This document shows positions 14,901 through 22,300 of a stretch of 24,450 nucleotides of DNA, piece after piece. The number at the start of each line of letters is the position of its first letter. Within the stretch, counting starts at the first letter, position 1. Source of the stretch: Oscillospiraceae bacterium (GTDB taxonomy: Bacteria; Bacillota_A; Clostridia; Oscillospirales; CAG-272); the NCBI GenBank assembly GCA_015064665.1, contig SVRU01000039.1, positions 1 to 24,450 on the forward strand. The letters run 5' to 3'. Under the pieces are notes generated by a model that saw only the letters and a list, made by a program, of their open reading frames with translations, searched no databases and had not been told where the DNA came from. A program made the position numbers and the translations under genes.

Positions 14901-17900
14901 TTCAGAGCTTTGAGTTTGCGAAAAACGACTCTCGAAACGATTATCTGCACGGCGGTGAAGTAAAGAGAGTGTCCGAAAGCTTCAATATAGCATCTGCGGG
15001 CAATTATAAGATAGAGATAGTTGTTACAGGGGATACGAATGCGAGAACGGCAAGCGTTTACGTAGATAACGTAATGCTAACAACGGGCGAGGAAATGGCT
15101 TCGTATAACCTTGTTGATTTCGGAGGATTTGACAGATATGCTCTTGACTCGGCGCAAAATCTTCCGGCGCTGAGTAGCCGCTGGACTCTTACCGATCTTG
15201 CGCAAATATCTTCCCCGGCTATAGATTTCAAAAGTTCGCTGATGATACATAGCGATAATCCGACATCAAGGCAGAGCGCAACTCAGACTATATATGAATC
15301 AAGCGAAGGAATACTGACACCTGCGAGAAAATTTATAGTTTCGGGTTATGGAAAATCCGCAAAAGCAATTTTTTCAGAAACTGCAAAATTTGAAATCCGT
15401 GTAGAAGTTTCGTACAGTATGTATAGTAACGGAAACTTTTTCACCGAGGTTGATAAATTCGATTTTAAATTCAATTCGGGTAGCAGCGCCGATTGGCAAT
15501 TCGTGTGCGGAAGCTTTGAAACAAGAGCTAATGCTAAGATTGAAAAGATAGAAGTAATCTGTGATTTCTCGGGACAGGTATCTTCTGATGCTTATTTTGA
15601 TAATATTTCTGTCGTGGATGCTACAGAATACCAAACCGTAAAGTACGAATATTACGAGGAAAGCGGAAACGTTAAAACAGCAACCGACTTTGATACAACC
15701 GAATATTACAGATACGACGAAGACGATAACCTTATAGCGAAAGCGAATACCCGCGGTGTTCTCTATGAATATAGTTATAACAGCAAGGGCAATCTTGAAA
15801 GCGAAGCAATTTACGATTATTACGTGACGGATGATCCCTCGGCGGGTATCACCGTATATCCGTTAGAAGCAGCGAATCCTAATTTTCTAATAACAAAAAT
15901 GCTTATTACTATGACTGTATATAACGTAAACAGCTACGGTTTTGTCAGAAGTCAGCTTACAGCAGCATACAAAAGCGATGGCACAAAAGAGCCCGGAGAT
16001 ATGAGAACGTATCAATCGTATGAAATGACGTCGGGCTCACCCTTCTGGGGTTCTTTGAAATCGCAAACGGATAATTTTGATAACGATACGTATTTCTTCA
16101 ATGAGATAACCTCTACAGGAACGGTAAGCGCTACGGTTGACGGAGCTACAGGAAACGGAACCGCAGTATTTACGGATATCTGGGGCAACGTAGAAAAGGC
16201 GCTCCCCGTAGTAAACGGAACAAGCACGGGATATACAGCGGAGACAAATACCGAGTCCGTAGAATACGGATACAATTCCAAAAATCAGCTCAGTACGGTA
16301 ACTACCGACTCTACCGTATATACCTTTACGTACGACTCGCACGGAAATCAGAGCACGGTTAAGGCGGGAACAAATACGCTTGCTTCTTATACGTATAGCT
16401 CATGTAACGGAAAACTCAAAAAAATAACCTACGGCAACGGCTTTGCTATAGAATACTTCTATAACGAGCTTGAAAACGTATCTGAGGTATGGTATACTGT
16501 AGGTGGAGTAGCATCGGTTGCTTACCGTTATTCATATACTGAATCGGGGCTTCTTCACACCGTAGAGGACGTGAGAAACGGAAAGACTACAGTATATAAC
16601 TATGACGCAAGTAAGAGAGTCAAGCTCGTAACCGAGTATAATACTTCGGATATGTCGAATGACCTTGCGGTTAAATACGATTACAACGAGCAAGGAAATT
16701 TAAGCTATATTTATTATATGCTTGCATATACTGCGGGCAGTACGTTCTCGGATAAGAATCTCTCGGTAAACTATTATTACGACGATCTGCAGAGACTCTA
16801 TAGAGAGAGTATGACTCCGAATTCGTCAATTGATATTTATACCGATTATTTCTACGACTCCTTCCAGAGAACGAATAAGGTTCAGCTGAATTATAATCAC
16901 GGCGCGTTTATTATAGACACCGACTATACCTTTGATAGCGGCAATACGTCATCGAATACGTCTACACGTATAAAAACGTATAAAACTACCGTAAACGGAA
17001 CCTCAACAACCTACTCTTACACGTATGACTCTGTAGGTAATATAACGGCAGTATCTATAAACGGAAGCGAAAAGTACAGATACGTCTATGATAACCTCGG
17101 TCAGCTTACACGAGAGGATAATGTGCCGAAAAATCAAACATATGTTTACACATATGACACTTCTGGCAATATTCTCACTAAGAAAACCTATGCGCTGACA
17201 GCGAAAGGTGTAACTCCGAGCGGTACTTGTACTACAGTCAATTACGGCTACAGTACAAGCACCTGGGGTGACCTTCTTACCTCTTACGGCGGAAGCAGCA
17301 TAACCTACGATGCGATAGGTAACCCTTTAAGCTACCGTGGCAAAACGTTCACCTGGGAAGGAAGAAGGCTTACAGGAGCTGTAGCCTCGGGCAATACTCT
17401 GTCCTTTAAGTATAACGACGAGGGCATAAGGACGAGCAAAACTGTAAACGGTGTAACCACCAATTATTTCCTTAGCGGCTCGCAGATAATAGCCGAGGAA
17501 ACTAACGGAAATATAACCGTGTATCTCTATAATAACACGGGTATATTCGGCTACCGTTACAGAGCTTCAACTTATGCCGAAGAAGTCTGGGATACCTACT
17601 TATACGAGAAGAATCTTCAGGGTGACATAATTGCTGTTTACACCGACACGGGCGTTAAGAAAGCTGCTTATACCTATGACGCCTGGGGTAACTTCACAAC
17701 TACATATTACAACGGAGCGACATCAAGCAGTCTCAATAACGCCTTTAGGTATAGGGGTTATTACTACGATAAGGATTTAGGACTTTACTATCTCAATGCG
17801 AGGTACTACGATAGCACAACGCATAGATTCATAAATGCGGATATTCCAGAGGCATTAACTGCAGGTTTTGAGAATCTTGTGCAATACAACTTGTTTGCAT

Positions 17901-18538
17901 ACTCTTTCAATAATCCGGTTAATATGTCTGACGATACGGGTGCGTGGCCGAGTTGGGCAACCAAATTAGCTATTGGTATCGGCGCAATCGTCATTGGAGC
18001 AGCCGTTGTTGCCGCAACAGCCGCAACTGGCGGTGCTGTAGCTGCATTTGTTGGAGCTGCGGTTGCGGGATTGAAAACTGCTGCGGTATCTGGAGCAATT
18101 GGCGCAGCTGTTGGTGCTGGAACCCATGCTGTCAGTCATCGTCTCTCAACTGGCGATTGGAGTGGTGCAGATAAAGCAGCTGTAGACGGTGCCGTTGATG
18201 GCTTTGAAAATGCATTTATGACTGGTGGAATTATGGCAGGAGGTTCACAGATACTCAGTAGTGGTTTCAAAATGGCTGCTAAAGCAGGTGTTCCAACGGG
18301 AAGAAATGGAGGATTAACTATTGGTAATAAAGTGCGCATATTATCTCCTAATCACCCTCAGGCGTATGAAGCAGGCGGAACATTATTGAAAATTGGAAGC
18401 AAATATAAAAATATTCGGTTTGATGTTGGAAGCAACAGCCTATTCCATATTAATATCCAGTTGGCAAAGACCGTAAATTACCATTTCCCGATTGGTATGT
18501 TGGGTGCTGGCTTATGGGGAGGTGTCGCACGTGATTAA
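11981..18538 (+). CDS. Giant secreted RHS/YD-repeat polymorphic toxin with variable C-terminal tip
   Basis: This 2185-residue WapA-like protein has a long signal or anchor segment (hydrophobic 17-36, AEA near 42). An N-terminal beta domain follows (FRLEDGSYVAAVYPGAVHI, about 72-300). A DNRLRE-like region (about 312-475) resembles that of cell-wall RHS proteins. Then come YD repeats, two carbohydrate-binding-like jelly rolls (about 886-1037, LINGGFEDGSDGFEYW; about 1041-1217), and a second YD series. The RHS core (about 1870-1987) includes LNARYYDSTTHRFINAD and ends NPVNMSDDTG. The last 198 residues are the tip: a Gly/Ala-rich hydrophobic stretch (about 1990-2045), then VRILSPNHP, GGTLLKIG, FHINIQ and YHFPIG with conserved-looking histidines. 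I do not recognise its activity. RHS shells encapsulate and release such tips against neighbours. GGAAAGGA precedes the ATG; the stop overlaps the immunity gene. Confidence 0.93.
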   Translation: MEKNVNYSAKSKIATKIISMFLTLLIIFFAIPSIVYVEAAEAIENLGSGEEENLSENIDSPAKNIGEIYEAKELREENVKHFRLEDGSYVAAVYPGAVHISDGNGGWQDIDNSLHDISGDIGTLDGKIKLSKKITGNGKLFTLHSENKKITFSLIGAKKGTVGEVTNGSDAENETKLQKMMNLEKLSSSVIYRDILPGTDLEYVLGGNKIKENIIIKEAGDSYSYAFELSLNGLTAIPQEDGSISLADSEGKVSYVIPSPVIFDANNAFGEASYTLLEKGNGKYVLTVSADEEWMNSQQRAFPVTLDPAVWSPLAASSTAYVSTSNPTTNYASVESFRVNLYGTMYWKVNNVNFMPRNIYISNAFLTVKASISTDAYVGVHFVTTPWDSTITYEKTQGSSPMGAVESDPFTYSHVDVQRDKYANIDITEAVRYWQENPSLNYGIALKHIHGSSACFYSMSSSAAANRPCAQVSYVNRNGIESYYSYSSHSIGGVASGNVSLATGALVMDVPLITLTNSVMPYTVSLVYDSARANLPLYSTVANVPYTQPITPYGFKWSMQQSVVKRSYYSYESNMNKSLYIWNDADGTEHSFLEGETAGVYEDNDGLGLKLKETTSGVTITSKDKTVYTFSSVTAPSEYTGAWQLSSIGDRNNNRIIFTYDASTLKPLTVKFAPTGNSSGWEIIRFVYASSTTLAPTAIYDVLTGRGVRFSNSATYNGGVSASATRYLRFIDYVTGSTSWTDSNWTSSSSGEIISTFSISYNSSGLISAAKETFSNTAIEYTYSNSKVRTVSEKNSGAVGQTLGYTYGSGHTEVRSSGNDDIYGTDDDIITRNIFDSYGRTVSVYSRDIAGTRFYNGALGTYETQENVKNNIKEVINIKEGSVNYLINGGFEDGSDGFEYWTKSSGVTAGTAADRPKSANDAQFSVSQGSTNYIYQLVQLSAGKYTLSFDLTSVFANGISIKARVTNLSNTSSVQSFEFAKNDSRNDYLHGGEVKRVSESFNIASAGNYKIEIVVTGDTNARTASVYVDNVMLTTGEEMASYNLVDFGGFDRYALDSAQNLPALSSRWTLTDLAQISSPAIDFKSSLMIHSDNPTSRQSATQTIYESSEGILTPARKFIVSGYGKSAKAIFSETAKFEIRVEVSYSMYSNGNFFTEVDKFDFKFNSGSSADWQFVCGSFETRANAKIEKIEVICDFSGQVSSDAYFDNISVVDATEYQTVKYEYYEESGNVKTATDFDTTEYYRYDEDDNLIAKANTRGVLYEYSYNSKGNLESEAIYDYYVTDDPSAGITVYPLEAANPNFLITKMLITMTVYNVNSYGFVRSQLTAAYKSDGTKEPGDMRTYQSYEMTSGSPFWGSLKSQTDNFDNDTYFFNEITSTGTVSATVDGATGNGTAVFTDIWGNVEKALPVVNGTSTGYTAETNTESVEYGYNSKNQLSTVTTDSTVYTFTYDSHGNQSTVKAGTNTLASYTYSSCNGKLKKITYGNGFAIEYFYNELENVSEVWYTVGGVASVAYRYSYTESGLLHTVEDVRNGKTTVYNYDASKRVKLVTEYNTSDMSNDLAVKYDYNEQGNLSYIYYMLAYTAGSTFSDKNLSVNYYYDDLQRLYRESMTPNSSIDIYTDYFYDSFQRTNKVQLNYNHGAFIIDTDYTFDSGNTSSNTSTRIKTYKTTVNGTSTTYSYTYDSVGNITAVSINGSEKYRYVYDNLGQLTREDNVPKNQTYVYTYDTSGNILTKKTYALTAKGVTPSGTCTTVNYGYSTSTWGDLLTSYGGSSITYDAIGNPLSYRGKTFTWEGRRLTGAVASGNTLSFKYNDEGIRTSKTVNGVTTNYFLSGSQIIAEETNGNITVYLYNNTGIFGYRYRASTYAEEVWDTYLYEKNLQGDIIAVYTDTGVKKAAYTYDAWGNFTTTYYNGATSSSLNNAFRYRGYYYDKDLGLYYLNARYYDSTTHRFINADIPEALTAGFENLVQYNLFAYSFNNPVNMSDDTGAWPSWATKLAIGIGAIVIGAAVVAATAATGGAVAAFVGAAVAGLKTAAVSGAIGAAVGAGTHAVSHRLSTGDWSGADKAAVDGAVDGFENAFMTGGIMAGGSQILSSGFKMAAKAGVPTGRNGGLTIGNKVRILSPNHPQAYEAGGTLLKIGSKYKNIRFDVGSNSLFHINIQLAKTVNYHFPIGMLGAGLWGGVARD

Positions 18539-19025
18539 ATTTTCAAAAAAACTTTTATTTAATCCAGCAGAAATACGAATTTCTGGTATTAAATGCAGTT
18601 TTAATAATATAGTTAAAATTTCCACTGTGTTTGATTTCAAATGGATTGTAATGACGATTGATTCTGTAAAAGAAGAAAGTTCGTTTCTGTCATTAGTGAA
18701 GGATCAAGGATTGAAATACTTTGCAAGGTATCACTCAACCGGTTATGTAGAGATATCTGCGGTTGTACCATACCCTTTATTTGAAGATTTTTTGGATAAA
18801 GCAATTGAAGAAAATCCGGAAAATATATTTGTATTCAATCTACTTGATCATGCAAACGGTGTTGTATATTTGCAGCGTTCTGTTGAAGAATTGGTGGCTG
18901 CAGGGATTACCGATGTATTTATATCCATCTCTTTAGATGAAAATGCCTTGCTGATTTGTTTGAATAAATCTTTACTCATGCCTCGGGAAGTGTTCAAGCA
19001 AATTAAAGTATTGCATTTTGACTAA
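18531..19025 (+). CDS. Putative immunity protein for the RHS tip
   Basis: The start is the GTG at 18531: GGAGGT lies 7 bases upstream, inside the end of the RHS gene, and the start overlaps the RHS stop by 8 bases. The product is 164 residues, soluble, alternating beta and helix (FDFKWIVMTIDSV, GYVEISAVVPYPLFEDFLDKAI, ITDVFISISLDENALLICLNK), with no signal peptide or membrane helix. I do not recognise the family. Its position directly behind the toxin tip, strict translational coupling, small size and cytoplasmic nature are those of a cognate immunity protein. It should bind and block the 198-residue tip of the same operon. This role is inferred from context, not from similarity. Confidence 0.75.
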   Translation: MIKFSKKLLFNPAEIRISGIKCSFNNIVKISTVFDFKWIVMTIDSVKEESSFLSLVKDQGLKYFARYHSTGYVEISAVVPYPLFEDFLDKAIEENPENIFVFNLLDHANGVVYLQRSVEELVAAGITDVFISISLDENALLICLNKSLLMPREVFKQIKVLHFD

Positions 19026-19047
19026 CATTATCACATCACAAGCAACC

Positions 19048-19072
19048 AGCGCCTTTCTCCCTGAAAGGCGCT
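19048..19072. other. Seam hairpin a (end of first immunity module)
   Basis: A perfect 10-bp stem (AGCGCCTTTC with GAAAGGCGCT) around TCCCT lies 23 bases after the immunity stop. No T tract follows; the right arm is already RHS-like sequence (compare 16195-16203). An almost identical hairpin stands at 20290-20312. Confidence 0.65.
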
Positions 19073-19115
19073 CCCCGTAGTAAAAGGAACCGTTAAAACA
19101 GCATTACCTAGATAA
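19063..19115 (+). pseudogene. RHS gene fragment 1 with a very short tip end
   Basis: The first 28 bases match the RHS gene near 16194-16221 (GGCGCTCCCCGTAGTAAA.GGAAC) with one substitution and one missing A. The RHS frame then leaves the match and reads on as VKTALPR before TAA at 19113. It looks like the scar of a displaced toxin whose body was lost while the immunity gene behind it (19138) stayed. Confidence 0.6.
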
Positions 19116-19137
19116 ATATAAGGAAAGGAAAACTGTT

Positions 19138-19608
19138 ATGATAGAATTTGACGGAAAATTAACAGGCGAGTGCAAAAAGTTTTTAGTAAAAAAAGAGATT
19201 TGCTTAAATCTGCTTGTTTCATCAATAACATTTATATTATTTTCTATACCTGTAATATTGTTATCGATTTATTGGAGCCGCTTAACGTTGCTATTCTTAA
19301 TTCCTCTTTTCATTATGCTTATGGGTTCTTTATTGCCTTTAAGCGAAAAAGAACAAAAATCTTTTATACCCAAAAAAATATTTTTGGATTTGAGCGAGAA
19401 TACAATCGTACATCAATGCGAAGAAACAGAACGATTTCATATGATTGATTCAGTAAAAAAAGTTATAGATTATGGAGAATGGTATCACGTTCTATTTTAT
19501 TATGAAGATAGAGATCTTTATTTTGTTTGCCAAAAAAGTTTGCTTACAAAGGGAACGTTAGAAGAATTCGAGGCATTGTTTGAAGGAAAAATTGAAAGAC
19601 GTGTTTAA
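19138..19608 (+). CDS. Orphan membrane protein, YcxB-like, possible immunity protein
   Basis: The 156 residues hold two membrane helices (about 24-45, LLVSSITFILFSIPVILLSI; 48-68, LTLLFLIPLFIMLMG) and a cytoplasmic C-terminal domain with IDSVKKVIDYGEWYHVLFYY and FVCQKSLLTKGTLEEFEALF. The last part resembles the C-terminal domain of YcxB-like proteins, which I recall near RHS loci. AAGGAAAGG lies about 9 bases before the ATG. It follows a 53-base RHS scar and is followed by a seam hairpin and another RHS fragment. This position makes it a displaced immunity gene, perhaps against a membrane-acting toxin. Its AT-rich composition matches the other orphan genes here and not the RHS body. Confidence 0.65.
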   Translation: MIEFDGKLTGECKKFLVKKEICLNLLVSSITFILFSIPVILLSIYWSRLTLLFLIPLFIMLMGSLLPLSEKEQKSFIPKKIFLDLSENTIVHQCEETERFHMIDSVKKVIDYGEWYHVLFYYEDRDLYFVCQKSLLTKGTLEEFEALFEGKIERRV

Positions 19609-19617
19609 CTCAAACAA

Positions 19618-19633
19618 CCCCTGTTATCAGGGG
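19618..19633. other. Seam hairpin b
   Basis: The 6-bp stem CCCCTG-TTAT-CAGGGG starts 10 bases after the preceding stop codon. The GGG of its right arm is the first part of the RHS fragment that begins at 19631. Confidence 0.5.
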
Positions 19634-19717
19634 GTAACTTCACCGTATTCTATTACAACGGAGCAACATCAAGCAGTTTCAATAATGCCTTTACCTATAG
19701 GGGTTATTACTACGATA
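19631..19717 (+). pseudogene. RHS core fragment 2
   Basis: 87 bases align without gaps to the RHS gene at 17685-17771 (coding NFTTTYYNGATSSSLNNAF and RGYYYD), with about a dozen substitutions. No start codon or ribosome site precedes it. Its frame runs on into MGMVIII and then the next gene, so it is fused in frame to the leader of the DUF2812-like gene and has lost all of the core end and the tip. Confidence 0.8.
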
Positions 19718-19737
19718 TGGGGATGGTGATAATAATT

Positions 19738-20256
19738 ATGAAAACAATTAAAAAATTCCGACCGATATTTATCACCGGTATTCCCAGAATAGAACGCTGG
19801 TTAAGGATACAGGCCAACTTGGGATATAAGCTTGTTGACTATAAGTTTTTCACCTTCCACTTTGTAAAATGTAAAAAACAAACAAGAGAATATCTTATAT
19901 ATAAATACCCCGAAAAAAATGACGATTTTATATCTGAGTTTTTTGGAATAAAGATGAAATACGGTTGCAGTAAACGAAAGTCTGAGTTGAACAATCTGAC
20001 GCTAGATATCATAGAAATAGATCCGCAAAAGATAGACTCTTTTTATCAAGAATTTTTTAAAAAAAGAACTATTCGTTATAAAAAATATTATAAAAAAATA
20101 CTGTTATTTCATTTTATTGTCTCTCTTGTCTTTTTAGGTGTTTCTGTTTTTGAATTTATAATATTCTCATTTTTTCTTGTCAGTTTAATACCTCTTTTAT
20201 ATTATTTGATATCATTTTTAATTATAAAAAAACAAGAAAATACGCAGACAAAATGA
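19738..20256 (+). CDS. DUF2812-like membrane protein, possible orphan immunity protein
   Basis: I prefer the ATG at 19738 (172 residues); an in-frame ATG at 19717 would add MGMVIII, which straddles the RHS scar. The N-terminal part contains IPRIERWLRIQANLGYKL and FHFVKCKKQTREYLIYKY, the pattern I associate with DUF2812. Two membrane helices (about 120-140 and 144-165) follow and the C-terminus is basic. The ribosome site is weak (GGATGGTG). It sits between two RHS fragments with no toxin gene, so it is best read as an immunity gene kept after toxin loss. DUF2812 proteins also occur beside PadR regulators, but none is present here. Confidence 0.65.
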   Translation: MKTIKKFRPIFITGIPRIERWLRIQANLGYKLVDYKFFTFHFVKCKKQTREYLIYKYPEKNDDFISEFFGIKMKYGCSKRKSELNNLTLDIIEIDPQKIDSFYQEFFKKRTIRYKKYYKKILLFHFIVSLVFLGVSVFEFIIFSFFLVSLIPLLYYLISFLIIKKQENTQTK

Positions 20257-20289
20257 AAAAGAAATAAGGGATTGGTATTATCCCAACAA

Positions 20290-20312
20290 GTGCCTTTCTC
20301 ACTGAAAGGCGC
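20290..20312. other. Seam hairpin c
   Basis: GTGCCTTTC-TCACT-GAAAGGCGC, 9 bp with one G-T pair, starts 33 bases after the preceding stop. It is nearly the same as hairpin a (19048-19072), although the genes before the two are unrelated. Confidence 0.65.
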
Positions 20313-20560
20313 TCCCCGTAGTAAACGGAACCGCAACAACCTACTCTTACACGTATGACTCTGTAGGTAATATAACGGCAGTATCTATAAACGGAAGTGA
20401 AAAGTACAGATACGTCTATGATAACCTCAGCCAACTTATACCAATGCTAGTATTAGCGGCTGGACAATTGCAGCAGTATACATTTTTGTTACAACAGGAC
20501 AATATGTGCAGTCACCTTCGTATGGATATTAGTATTAAAGGAGGATGGCATCGTGTATAA
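20304..20560 (+). pseudogene. RHS gene fragment 3 with a frame running into a tip remnant
   Basis: The first part (20305-20331) matches RHS 16195-16221. At GTAAACGGAAC it jumps to RHS 16991, and 20321-20428 matches 16991-17098 with 2 changes in 108 bases. The RHS frame then continues through unrelated sequence to TAA at 20558, ending GGWHR-V and overlapping the GTG start of the next gene. The jump removes about 780 bases in frame at a repeated VNGT codon stretch. Confidence 0.8.
20437..20532 (+). pseudogene. Possible toxin-tip C-terminal remnant (+1 frame)
   Basis: A second frame over the same DNA reads NASISGWTIAAVYIF, then VTTGQYVQSPSYGY and TAG, just before the AAAGGAGG ribosome site of the next gene. 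The peptide looks more protein-like than the RHS-frame reading, and the placement matches a toxin end. Which frame is ancestral cannot be decided here. Confidence 0.4.
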
Positions 20561-21167
20561 CATTATTAGATTGATAATTGGTTTTATTTTTCTTGTATGT
20601 TCAATTATAGTTATCGGAAATTGCAAAGTGATTCGCAAACATATGTTGTATATTGCCTTTGCAAGTTTGTCGGTGATATTGATTATTGTCTTAGCATTTT
20701 TACCGTTTGAAAATCTTTTTGTAACTTTCGATTCCCCTAAAGCAGCCTATGAGTATTTTAATTTAGGAAAATCAAATATCGAACTTATAGTAGAGGGCGA
20801 TGATTGCGATTTTATTATCGATCGCCAAAATGATTCTGACAAATACCTGATTATACCCAAAACAGCCGATGGATGGAAAATAGGAATTGGAGCAAATACG
20901 AAAAGAATAGTTCAAAAGCTTTCTAACGGAATTGTTTTATATGTTTATCAATACAAAAATACAAGTGATTATTTTATAACTATCTTAGATACAAACGGGG
21001 GCGAATCAACTATCTCGGATGAATATGATACTAAATTTCTCTCATTAGAAAGAAGCAATGATTCTCTTGGAAAAACTTTTGTTACTTACTATGCACATAT
21101 GACTAATCTTAATCCGCAGTATAGTGTTACAGTAAACAATACTAAAATTATACTGGGAAACCAATGA
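20553..21167 (+). CDS. Membrane-anchored protein of unknown family, possible orphan immunity protein
   Basis: GTG start at 20553 with AAAGGAGG 8 bases upstream, overlapping the end of the RHS-derived frame just as 18531 overlaps the full RHS gene. The 204 residues have two membrane helices (4-22 and 30-52) and then an outside domain of about 150 residues (LPFENLFVTFDSPKAAYEYF, YLIIPKTADGWKIGIG, YYAHMTNLNPQYSVTV). A C-terminal domain beyond the membrane suits protection against a toxin acting at the envelope. No family is recognised. A further toxin-tip-like frame begins directly after its stop. Confidence 0.65.
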   Translation: MYNIIRLIIGFIFLVCSIIVIGNCKVIRKHMLYIAFASLSVILIIVLAFLPFENLFVTFDSPKAAYEYFNLGKSNIELIVEGDDCDFIIDRQNDSDKYLIIPKTADGWKIGIGANTKRIVQKLSNGIVLYVYQYKNTSDYFITILDTNGGESTISDEYDTKFLSLERSNDSLGKTFVTYYAHMTNLNPQYSVTVNNTKIILGNQ

Positions 21168-21171
21168 TTAG

Positions 21172-21339
21172 ATTCAATATTTGATTCCGACAAACAAAGG
21201 ATGGTTTACTCCTAAAAAATTCAAAAGTTCTTTCCTAGGTAAACATGCAATAAAAGTACATGCTCAAACAGCATTACAGGGAATAGAAAATATGTTTATT
21301 AATATTTATGAGCACATTATGTCGGAATCGTTTAGATGA
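21172..21339 (+). pseudogene. Toxin-tip-like remnant without start
   Basis: A 55-codon open frame has no start near its beginning and no ribosome site. It reads IPTNKGWFTPKKFKSSFLG, then KHAIKVHAQTALQGIENM, ending MSESFR-stop 13 bases before the next ATG. Charged, histidine-containing sequence placed directly before an orphan small gene suggests the C-terminal end of a lost toxin. No homologue is recognised. Confidence 0.45.
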
Positions 21340-21352
21340 AAGTGAATAATTT

Positions 21353-22096
21353 ATGAAAAAATTAAAGTATACTAAAGCTGCAGATATAATAGTTAAAGTT
21401 GCATGTGTGGCAGGCGGAATTTTTTTTATTGCGGCATTTTGTGTTTCTACGGATAGTCCTTTATTTTGGATTTTTTTTGGATTGGCTTGTATTTGTGGAC
21501 TTGTCATTTTCATTTATCCGTATATATTTGATGAAGAATCGGATGATTTTTCAAAGGAAATAAAATTAAAACCAGATAAATTTAGTGTCGAGTTTTCATT
21601 TTTCCAAGAGTTTTTTGAAAAAGCTAAAATTTCTTTAGAAAGCAACGAATTAACTCAAATATCAAGCATAAAGCATGATGACTATGAGATGTATTTATAC
21701 GCAACACCCAAAACAATAATGAATCTGGATTTAGTGATGATTATAAATGCAGAAGAAGTAACAAAAGAATTGCTTGATAAATTGCCGGAAGAATGTATTA
21801 AGTGCGTTGAATTTTATTACAAAAAAAGTTTTAATTGGATTTCGTACGATATAAATCTTTTAACAACTTTTTGTGTAAAACGTATTACCCCTGCATTAAG
21901 AAGTTTATTAAGCGAAAATTACGGTTTAAGGCAAGATTATACACTCGCAGGGTTCCTTTCCGCAATTTCATTTGGTAGAAAAAATTTATATATGGTAAAA
22001 CAAAAAGGATTAATTGGAAAAACGAAGTACAAAAAATGCAAAAACAAATTTAAAAAGTATTTTGCATTTTTATTTCCGGAAGAAAACGAAATATAA
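21353..22096 (+). CDS. Two-helix membrane protein of unknown family, possible orphan immunity protein
   Basis: The 247 residues have membrane helices at about 12-31 (IIVKVACVAGGIFFIAAFCV) and 36-55 (PLFWIFFGLACICGLVIFIY). A cytoplasmic domain of about 190 residues follows, with LEFF-type helices and PEECIKCVEFYYKKSFNW, LRSLLSENYGLRQDYTL and a lysine-rich end. It is very AT-rich: only 14 of 60 bases at 22021-22080 are G or C. The ribosome site is weak (GAAAGTG). It follows a tip-like remnant, so it may have been the partner of that toxin. The family is not recognised. Confidence 0.6.
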   Translation: MKKLKYTKAADIIVKVACVAGGIFFIAAFCVSTDSPLFWIFFGLACICGLVIFIYPYIFDEESDDFSKEIKLKPDKFSVEFSFFQEFFEKAKISLESNELTQISSIKHDDYEMYLYATPKTIMNLDLVMIINAEEVTKELLDKLPEECIKCVEFYYKKSFNWISYDINLLTTFCVKRITPALRSLLSENYGLRQDYTLAGFLSAISFGRKNLYMVKQKGLIGKTKYKKCKNKFKKYFAFLFPEENEI

Positions 22097-22150
22097 GCAA
22101 ATAAAATCAGAGAGGTCTCTTTTACAATAAAAAACAAGGAGATTTTCAAA

Positions 22151-22300
22151 ATGATTGATTTACAGGCATATCTTGAAAATAAATTGCGTGATATTATTTC
22201 AACTTGGAACGAAAATGATATTTATGCCATTTCATTTTTTGTTTTTAATGCTTCGGCAATAATCACGGCTAAAAATCGGGTTAGAGGTTTATTTCAATGA
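22151..22300 (+). CDS. Truncated small immunity-type protein (49 residues)
   Basis: A strong AAGGAG lies 9 bases before the ATG. The product begins MIDLQAYLENKLRDIISTW, then NDIYAISFFVFN, and ends after a short unrelated tail ITAKNRVRGLFQ. The beginning looks like the first helix and strand of DUF4303-like immunity proteins, which are usually over 150 residues, so I read this as the N-terminal stub of such a gene with a broken or replaced C-terminus. Its TGA overlaps the ATG of the next gene (ATGA), coupling the two. Any function of the stub itself is doubtful. Confidence 0.55.
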   Translation: MIDLQAYLENKLRDIISTWNENDIYAISFFVFNASAIITAKNRVRGLFQ

